In this document: positions 56,506 to 64,000 of the stretch, in pieces | Position numbering within the stretch: position 1 is the stretch's first letter | Layout of the letters: every line of letters starts with the position of its first letter | Source: Alisma plantago-aquatica | Taxonomy: Eukaryota > Streptophyta > Magnoliopsida > Alismatales > Alismataceae | Direction: 5' to 3' | Length of the DNA stretch: 64,000 nt | Assembly: GCA_963693085.1 (NCBI GenBank) | Contig: OY856409.1 | Location: 1,618,095,711 to 1,618,159,710, forward strand | Notes under the pieces: model-generated | What the model saw: only the letters and a program-made list of their open reading frames with translations | The model's database searches: none | What the model was told of the DNA's origin: nothing | Translations under genes and position numbers: made by a program

Positions 56506-57871
56506 TCAAGACATGAGAAAATCATATAGGATAGATAGAAACAAACTATAAGGAATATCAGATTCATCCAAAGCTATTATGAGCAGTTTAAATCTAGTGA
56601 AATTAAATTTCTCTCTAACTAGTAGTTTAGTAAAAATGTCTGCCAACTGATTTTTCGTGTCCACATGTGTGATATAAATATCCTTTTTGGAAATATGATC
56701 ATGAAGAAAATGATGATGAACCTCTATATGCTTGTCTCTACTATGCAATATAGGATTGTAGGATAAATTGATTGCACTAGTATTGTCACAGTAGATAGTA
56801 GAAGCATCAAAATAAATGTTAAAGTCTTGGAGAATTTACTTCATCCATAGAACCTGGAAACAACAACTCCATCTTTATTAAGTTTGGTGGTGTTTTACAT
56901 GGGGGTGTCTATCGGCTTGGTGTTCTCCATCCCAAAGCACTTTCATAACTCACTTGTGTACTTATCTTGGTTGATGAAGTTCCCATCTTTAGTTTGCATG
57001 ATTTGAAAGCAAAAGAAGAATGTAAGCTCACCCATCATGCTCATCTCAAATTCACTCTACATAAGATCACTAAACGCCTTACAAAGATCAAAATTAGTTC
57101 CACCAAAAATGATATCATCAAAGTAAATTTGAATGATAAGAAAATTGTTAGAAGTGTGTTTAAGAAACAAGGTAGAGTCCACTTTGCCCATGATATACCC
57201 ATGATCTAATAAAAAGTTCTTTAATTTCTTATACTAATATCGAGGTGCTTGTTTTAGTCCATAGATGAACTTTTGCAATAGATAAACATGGTTAGATAAA
57301 TTATCATGTTCAAAGCTCAAAGGTTGTGCAACATACACTTCCTCCTCAACTATACCATTCAAAAATGCATTTTTAACATCCATTTGATAAAGAAGAAAGT
57401 TCTTATAACTAGCAAAAGAAAGAAACATAGAATTGACTCTAGTCTAGGAATAGGTGCATATGTTTCATCAAAATCTATACCTTCCAACTAATTGTAGCCT
57501 TGAGCCACTAACCTTGCTTTGTTTCTTACCACCTTCTCGCTTTCATCTAGCTTGTTGTGGTAGACCCGCTTGGAGCCAATGATCTTTCTATCACATAGTC
57601 TTGGCACTAGATTCCACACTTTGTTCTTCTCAAATTGCTCCAATTCTTCTTGCATGGCTAGGATCCATTCATCATCCCCAAGAGCTTCTTTCACGTTCTT
57701 TGGATCGAGTTGTGAGATGAAGGCATTGTTTGCTTGTTCTTTGTTGAAGGCATCCCATGTCTTCACTCTTTCAAAGGAGACACCTAAGATCGGCTCTTTA
57801 GAATGATTCTTTGCAAAATAGGGAGTTGGATCCTTCTTCTCTTCATCTTTCTCTCCTTCTTGAGTGGCCAC
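56506..57871 (-). pseudogene. Copia-2 reverse transcriptase and RNase H fragments
   Basis: The N-terminal RT is open at 57871-57488: ALGDDEWILAMQEELEQFEKN, WNLVPRL, VVRNKARLVAQGYN. Next comes [22 protein letters not shown] (57428-57340). The catalytic box reads IYFDDIIFGGTN (about 57145-57100), with Phe in place of Val. The RNase H end is KHIEVHHHFLHDHISKKDIYITHVDTKNQLADIF (from 56740; two parts KHIEVHHHFLHDHIS and NQLADIFTK). The central RNase H region is deleted. Not functional. Confidence 0.8.
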
Positions 57872-59784
57872 CTCTTTTCCCTTTTAGGTGATGTTGAGTT
57901 CTTTTAAGATAGGAATCACCTGTCACGAATCATTCGAATAAAACTTAATTCACTAAGAAGAAGCTATCGTTAGCAGCGGATTACTAAAAATCACTAAAAA
58001 TTAAAACCATTTGCAAAGAGATCCATTCTTAGGAAAACTCTTTAAACAAGAACCAAAGGATGACATTTACATCCCGGTTCATATATACATATCATGTATC
58101 ATCCCTTCTCGAGGAATACAAGCATCAACTGCTTTGTCTTAGCTGTGCACAAGAAGTATAGAATCATTGAGGCTTAAAGCCAAAATCTCATATCAATTTA
58201 TTAAAAGCACTAACTCCTAGGACCTGAGAGTACAGAGACGACACATAGGACTATCTATTCTAAAACTTGACCACCATTATTTCTACCTGTAGAATTGTTG
58301 CGATCCCTATTATTGCTACTGCTTCTCTTCCCTAGCTATGGGATTTCTGCCTCTACTTCGTCTGTGTCCACCTAAAAATGTTGGATCCCACGGGAGTGAG
58401 ACAATTTGTAAATTGCCCCAGCGAGAGATATAACTCTCCTCTGAAAACATTATTATTACAGTTTAATAAAAATAAAATGAGCATAAGAATCATATATATA
58501 TCCAGCAATAGATAAATCAATATCTAAACTGATTAGAGCAATATGCTTATTCAGAGAAATTCAACTATGACTTGATAAAGCAGCATGTCACTATCCAACA
58601 AGATATTGAAGAAATATGTATATCATTTATTCTTCTAGGATATACTAAGCAATGTACATCAACAAGTGATTCTCGTATTTTGACCTTAGCAAATATGCTA
58701 CACAGCTGATTACACTTTACAAACATATTTATGCCCTAAGGAGATGAGGTATACCACTCATCCTCCAACCAACCACTACGAAGTCAAAATGAGTACCATA
58801 TAAGGTCAAAGGAAGAACCGAATTTCATGACCTCTCACATCTCGGTCAGTGTGAGACTACAAGAAGGACTATGTCAACTGCTCAACATATCGTTCTAGGG
58901 TATACTGGCAACTTCGCTACAAAGTTACAGCGGCAACTGCACTCTCATCAGTAATCGAGAGATTTAATGTTTATCTCATATCGACCTGACATTCATCATC
59001 ATTGGGAGATTCGTGATACATCTATCCCGACACAATTAATGAAGGATTGACAGATTTATTGCTTATCGCATATCAATTCCTTCATCAGGGCGTAAGGTAT
59101 TAGTGCCCATTACCCCCACATATTAAAAAATATATGTTCCTTAGGAATTCTCGAAGGAAAACCTGTTTCGCCATCACCAACTTCTGACGATGATGAATCT
59201 ATGGTCAGGGTTCTACATGAATAGATTTCACTTAATTAATTAAGTACATTATCATATTCTTTTAATATCAACCATGTTCTCAAACATAACTTATTAAGAC
59301 AAATGATCCCATATTTTCATTAATCACTTCTCTATCTTTATAAGGTATTGGGATCTCAGTCCCTCATTTCAATACTGGGAATTTTTATCCCTCCACTACT
59401 CAATATCAAAATCATATGGATTTGGGTATTCAAACCCTTAGCTCATCATTGAGCACTGTTACCACTTTTTCAGGTAACTATCACTTTCAGGTCATCTAAC
59501 CAAGGTAAACATGATATTTACTACACAAGCATCTCACATGGCACTTGGGGCCCATGAACTTTCTTGTTACCTTTTTCTAAGAAATAAGGCATATTATGGC
59601 ACACAAGGCCCAATAAAAAATTTAAATATATAAAGCATCATAGATCATACCTGGCTATGTTTATCATCTCAAGATACCTGCATGGTTAGCACACATGATA
59701 ACATATGTATCAATTACATATCAGCACCATGCAAAATAATTGTAGCATCACTATTCAAGGGTAACACCTTTATTTCCTTGCTAG

Positions 59785-60120
59785 AGTTAGGGTTTCCCAT
59801 TTCATTTCAATTGGGAATACTAGTCCCATTATCAGATCAAGGTTATGGTTTATCACCATATTGCCTAAGATTAGGGTTTACATACAATATCCCACAATTA
59901 GGGTTTACTATTTATCCCAATTAGGGTTTCATATTCAATTACCCATAATTAGGGTTTATTATTCATATAAAGTAGGATTTTACATTTCATAATCCTAACT
60001 TAGGATTACTCATGTCATCACCCTCAATTAGGGTTTCATTATTACCCTATATTAGGGCTTCACTCAGAATTTCCCTGAATTAGGGTTAGGATTCATTAAC
60101 CTTCTCAATTAGGGTTTTCA
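59785..60120. promoter_or_regulatory. Telobox cluster in the Tekay LTR
   Basis: About eight copies of (A)ATTAGGGTT(T), complement AAACCCTAAT, in 335 bp at roughly 20-80 bp intervals. The core AAACCCTAA is the plant telobox, a site bound by telomere-repeat-binding factors in promoters. Here they are interspersed, not tandem, so this is not telomeric DNA. Confidence 0.6.
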
Positions 60121-60480
60121 TGATCTCTTCACTAAGGATCATACCCTAATCACCACATGATTAAGACTCATGTATGAATACTTCTCTCTCATCCTCCCTA
60201 GAACGTTAGTTACACAAAACTTGATTTAATTAGGTCAACCCATCATTTCAAGTGCATTCACCTATGGTTGACATAGTATATTGAGTTACTGCTTCTATAA
60301 GCTTTTGGGGTTAACCATTCTAAGAATACTTATCATATAGGTACTTTAGGGTGTCAAACTATATACCTATCATTGATATATATCATGATCAACCATTGGA
60401 TCAATGGATCAACCATCACTTTAAGTTCCCAATTAATTTGATCACCTTGAATCATTCAATCGGTTTTGACCTTTTTCACT

Positions 60481-61043
60481 CCAAACGGTCCTAAGACCAT
60501 TTGACCCCAAATGGTTTCAAGACCATTTGGACTCAAACAGTCTCAAGACCGTTTGGGCCAAACCAACCTCAAAACCAAATGGGTCACTTAGGACATTCAT
60601 CAACCAAATTGAATAAGATTTGCACCATTGAATTGGCCATCAATTAGGATATTGAAGGATTCATCAATCAACACCATTAGATCTATATCCATTAATCAAG
60701 GTTCAATCAATAATCCTCCAAATGGTTTTGAGACCGTTTGATCCCAAATGGTTTCAAGACCATTTGGACTCAAACGGTCTCAAGACCGTATGTTCCAATT
60801 AGTCTTGAAATTGAATGGATCAATTAAGTTTTCTTTCAACAAATTGATTAGGGTTTCTAATTGGAGGATTGTCCATACACTAAATTAATCAATTAGATCC
60901 ATTGGATCATCATCCAACATGTTTTAGGTTCCTGAACTCAAACGGCCAACCCTTCTAAATGGTTTGGGATCCAAACCTCCAAACGGTTTACAAACTGTTT
61001 GGTCTCCAAACGGTTTGGTGAAACCGTTTGCAATTGAAACTTG
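60481..61043 (-). promoter_or_regulatory. CAAACGGTC palindrome block, Tekay LTR
   Basis: Three clusters. In 60481-60560 and 60720-60795 three palindromes each (AAACGGTC-n4-GACCGTTT and variants) sit 26 bp apart. In 60940-61043 two palindromes (AAACGGTT.. halves) sit 27 bp apart. The half-sites are the same as in the Athila-3 LTRs. Many CpG sites have decayed to CA or TG. Confidence 0.65.
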
Positions 61044-62423
61044 TGGGAATGTGTGCCTAATATGATGTCATCATCATCAAGCCTTAGTCCATCGAAAATT
61101 ACTACCATTATCATGTTAGTTGCGTCAACTAATCAAAGGAATTGTAAGAAGAGCATTTGAACATAATTGATTGAGAAATTGAATTCAATAACAATGAATA
61201 AGGGTTCAAGTTATATAACCCGCCTTCAATGGAGATTCAAAGCTCCAAGATTCACGTCAACAATGGTGGATGCAACTCCTTTCACTATCCCAAGGCTCAT
61301 CCTCAAGCTTTGAGTGAAAAGGATTGGTTAGGATTGAAGATGGGATCGAGATAAGTAGAAATCATGCATTGATTTTCGATTTCCACCATGGAATTAAGGT
61401 GAAAGGAAGTCAAGAAGCTTACCAACAGGTTGGGGGTCGTCCTCCTGATCCTCCAAAGCTCCCTTGGTCGCTTTTCAAGCAAAGAGAAGAAGTGGATTCG
61501 AAAAAGCCTTTGGTTTGAGTTGTAAAAGGTGTTTTATAAGAAAATCAATGAGAGAGAAAATGCCTTATAAAAATCTTCTAAGTTCCAAAATTAGTGCCAC
61601 CTCTCCCCCTCAATTCCTTGCATGCAAATATATATTTCTCACCTCTGAATTCCTCTCCATTATACATGAATTAAGGGAAAAGAAATTAAACACCTTAATC
61701 ATATAATAATAATATCCATAAGTTAGTGGATATTTCTTTTTCTTTTCTTAATGTGAGTGGGTTCTCCACTCACGTAGATATTTCCATTGCCTTTGCAAGG
61801 AACACGGACTTCCACACATATATAAACTCAACCATTATAGTTTTGGTTAAAGGGCAATCCAATTAATATAATTATTTTTGCATTAAATTGAATTAGGATT
61901 TCAATCATGCTCAAATCTTGATTATTTTAATATTAAGATTCTCTCTCCTTAAAAGTAGCTCAAATGAGATGCCCCTCTCGTTTTCATGCCTCTAAAAAAT
62001 GCCAAGAATTATTAGGGACCTTATTGAAGTGAAAATTTGCATATTGAACCCTGGTTTTGGGTAAATTACATATTACCCCAAAACTAGGTTTTTAAGGCAC
62101 AACATTACTTTATCAGCTCTTTCTTGGTACTCCGGCTTTCCCAAGATATACCTCTAAGTCATATTTATTCTCATGATTATTCAACATATGAGGAACATAT
62201 TATCATATAACATTTGCAAATTAACCCATCAACTTGGGTAAATTGCACTTTAGTCCACAAAAATCAAAACATTGTTTACAACATTGTTCAAAAAGGACTA
62301 AAATTGAAATATAAGTTCCTCTTGAGCCTTAATTACTTTTCCACAGATAAGAGCAAACATATAATCAAATTTATTAAGCAAAACACTTAGGGTTAAAGCA
62401 TAACCCAGGTTAGGGATGTTACA

Positions 62424-62466
62424 AGTTATCCACCCCTTAGAAGGATTTCGTCCCCGAAATCATCAA
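62424..62466 (-). promoter_or_regulatory. Polypurine region, Tekay element
   Basis: The minus strand reads TTTCGGGGACGAAATCCTTC then TAAGGGGTGGATAACT before the LTR start TGTAACATCCC. This is the typical 3' signature of Del/Tekay elements. Confidence 0.85.
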
Positions 62467-62474
62467 TGAAAACA

Positions 62475-63366
62475 TCAAGAGAAAAGAGAAGGATACTTCC
62501 TCCTCATCTCTTCCTCTAGTTCCCACGTAGCTTCTTCAATGCCACGGTGATGCCAGAGAACTTTTACAAGACAAATGTCTTTCTTTTTCAGCTTCTTGAT
62601 TCTTCTATCAAGAATCAACACAGATCCTTCAACATATGACATATCATCATTTAGTTCTACCTTCATAGGTTGCAGAACTAATTCTGTGTCAGGATGATAT
62701 TTACTTAGCATGGAAATGTGGAACAATGGGTGCAATCTATGCAACTCAGGTGGTAATTCCAATTTATAGGCTACCTTTCCCATCCTATCAATGATCGGAT
62801 AAGTCCCCATAAATCTAGGAGCTAACTTCCCCTTCTTCCCAAATCTAAGGACACCTTTCCAAGGTGAGACCTTGAGGTATACTTTGTCTCCAACTTGAAA
62901 TTCTAAAGGTCTACGCGCTTATTAGTGTAAGACTTCTATCAATCCTGTGCAGCTTTCAACTATTGTTGTATTACTTTAATCTTCTCAGTTGTTTGACGTA
63001 CTAGCTCAGGACCCAAAAGTGGATATTCTCCTATTTCATACCAACATAAAGGAGATCTACAACGTCTACCATATAATGCCTCATATGTTGGCATCTCAAT
63101 ACTATGTTGATAGATATTATTATAAGCAAATTCTATCAAGCTCAGGTGTAGATCCCAACTTCCTACAAATTGAAGGACACATGCCATAAGCAAGTCCTCC
63201 AAAGTTTGTATAGTCCTCTCAGACTATCCATCTGTCTGAAAGTGAAAGGTTGTACTAAACCTTAATTGCATACCCAAAGCTTTATGGAGTCGCTCCCATA
63301 AATGACTTGTGAACTGGGGACCTCTATCATAAGCAATAGTGGTTGGAACCCCATGCAGCCGCACTA

Positions 63367-63460
<94 letters not shown>

Positions 63461-64000
63461 GCTTCTCAGCAGTGTAGGTTGTTTTGACAGGAAAAAAATG
63501 TTCTGTCTTAGTCAACCTATCAACTATCACCCAAATGGAATCATGACTTTTGGCTTTTCTAGGCAATCCAACAACAAAGTCCACGGTTATATGATCCCAT
63601 TTCCACTGTGGTATAGGCAGAGGTTGCATTGTTCCTGCGGGCTTATGATGTTCACCTTTAACCTACTGACACATCAGACACCGCATAACAAACTCAGCTA
63701 CATCTTTCTTCAATCTAGGCCACTAATACATATCTTTTAAGTTATGATACATCTTGGTTCTCCCTAGATGCATAGCATACATTGAAGAATGAGCTTCTTC
63801 TAGAACTTTCTTAAGTTATCAACATCAGGTACTACCATCCTACCATGGTAACAGACTACCTGATCATCTGAATCATGGAAACCATCTCATTTCTCACTAC
63901 CATACTCTGACCTAATCTATATAGTCACAGTATCAGCTTGATGTGCTTCTTTAATCTGCTGTCTCAGAGTAGGTTTCACTTGCATTTCAGCTAACAGCCC
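62475..64000 (-). pseudogene. Tekay integrase with chromodomain (degenerate)
   Basis: The integrase zinc region is at 63720-63660 (WPRLKKDVAEFV, RCLMCQ, then a stop). The catalytic core begins WKWDHITVDFVVGLPRK (first Asp), reads WVIVDRLTKTEHFFPV, then is interrupted by a TA/TG microsatellite. It resumes EIVRLHGVPTTIAYDRG (second Asp), a TAG after QTDG, SERTIQTLEDLL (Glu), then EFAYNN and YEALYGRRCRSP (63140-63050). The linker GKKGKLAPRF leads to the chromodomain at 62650-62475: ILDRRIKKLKKKDI, VKVLWHHRGIEEATWE, stop after YPSLFS. Chromodomains of this class direct insertion to particular chromatin. Confidence 0.85.
63371..63458. repeat. (AT)28-(TG)n compound microsatellite inside integrase
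   Basis: 56 bp of AT repeats (63371-63426) joined to about 31 bp of TG repeats (63428-63458). On the coding strand it reads as alternating Thr-His then Tyr-Ile and ends out of phase with the downstream integrase frame. Confidence 0.95.

Larger units (their letters stand above)
54864..57920 (-). mobile_element. Copia-2: partial second copy of the copia element
   Basis: Matches copia-1 from about 42640 to 46090 in the same orientation. Bounded left by LTR-3 and right by the Tekay LTR. It retains most of the extra gene and broken RT/RNase H; it lacks the LTRs, gag, protease and integrase. About 380 bp present in copia-1 (about 44683-45062) is missing at 56868, removing the RT-RNase H connection. 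Confidence 0.8.
57921..62423 (-). repeat. Tekay 3' LTR, 4.5 kb
   Basis: Plus-strand ends TGTCACGAATC and AGGGATGTTACA. 58210-59300 is related to LTR-X (4640-5660) and LTR-3 (51180-52600). Includes a telobox cluster (59785-60120) and a CAAACGGTC palindrome block (60481-61043). TATATAA on the minus strand near 61213. No gene is seen. Confidence 0.8.
57921..64000 (-). mobile_element. Tekay/Del-type chromovirus, 3' part, minus strand
   Basis: 3' LTR at 57921-62423, purine-rich 3' end GATTTCGGGGACGAAATCC (62460-62442), then integrase with a C-terminal chromodomain. It continues past the right edge. It is inserted in copia-2; the left half of the target duplication would be TCACC (57916-57920). 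Confidence 0.85.

Noticed and set aside
59785..60120. Interstitial telomere
   Set aside because: The TTAGGGTTT motifs are separated by 10-70 bp of other sequence instead of being tandem.
63339..63740. 133-codon plus-strand frame with Tyr-Ile and Cys-Val runs
   Set aside because: Produced by the microsatellite, antisense to integrase.

Overview
The window is repeat-rich nuclear DNA of a flowering plant. It is AT-rich, shows no operons or ribosome-binding sites, and is built almost entirely of nested LTR retrotransposons of typical plant lineages: Athila-type Ty3/gypsy with tRNA-Asp primer sites, Tekay/Del-type chromoviruses with very long LTRs, SIRE/Maximus-type Ty1/copia, and a Cassandra-type element carrying 5S rRNA-like sequence. 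The species cannot be read from the sequence. No host protein gene, tRNA or functional rRNA gene was found, and every retroelement gene inspected except one integrase frame carries stops, frameshifts or truncations.

Layout. 1-4455: start of a minus-strand element (leader, primer site, 3.2 kb LTR). 4456-38730: one old Tekay-like LTR (LTR-X) split into three pieces (4456-6378, 24596-25043, 38202-38730). The first gap holds Athila-2 (6384-24590, target duplication ATAAG), which itself contains a complete Athila-1 (6667-19301, duplication CCTGT). The second gap holds minus-strand Athila-3 (25049-38196, duplication GCTCA), whose 5' LTR is interrupted by a 3.0 kb chimeric Cassandra-type element (33413-36413). 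38731-39961: AT-rich DNA with no recognised feature beyond an (AT)28 run. 39962-48765: 5'-truncated minus-strand copia element (copia-1). 48781-54863: leader and 4.0 kb LTR of another minus-strand element, adjoining a second copia copy (54864-57920). 57921-64000: 3' part of a Tekay chromovirus (4.5 kb LTR, chromodomain, integrase).

Most notable signal. Athila-1, Athila-2 and the copia element belong to different families, and each has an extra gene between pol and the 3' LTR. Each also has its own short palindromic motif, arranged as pairs 19-22 bp apart (two helical turns). The pairs recur every 60-75 bp, four or five times. In both Athila families the array sits in the LTR and again in the spacer just upstream of the extra gene; in copia it is regular in the LTR and decayed in the spacer. 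The copia extra protein starts basic and ends in a very acidic tail. I infer an element-encoded regulator acting on its own LTR and on its own internal promoter. A further palindrome family is shared between the LTRs of Athila-3 and Tekay, which are different lineages.
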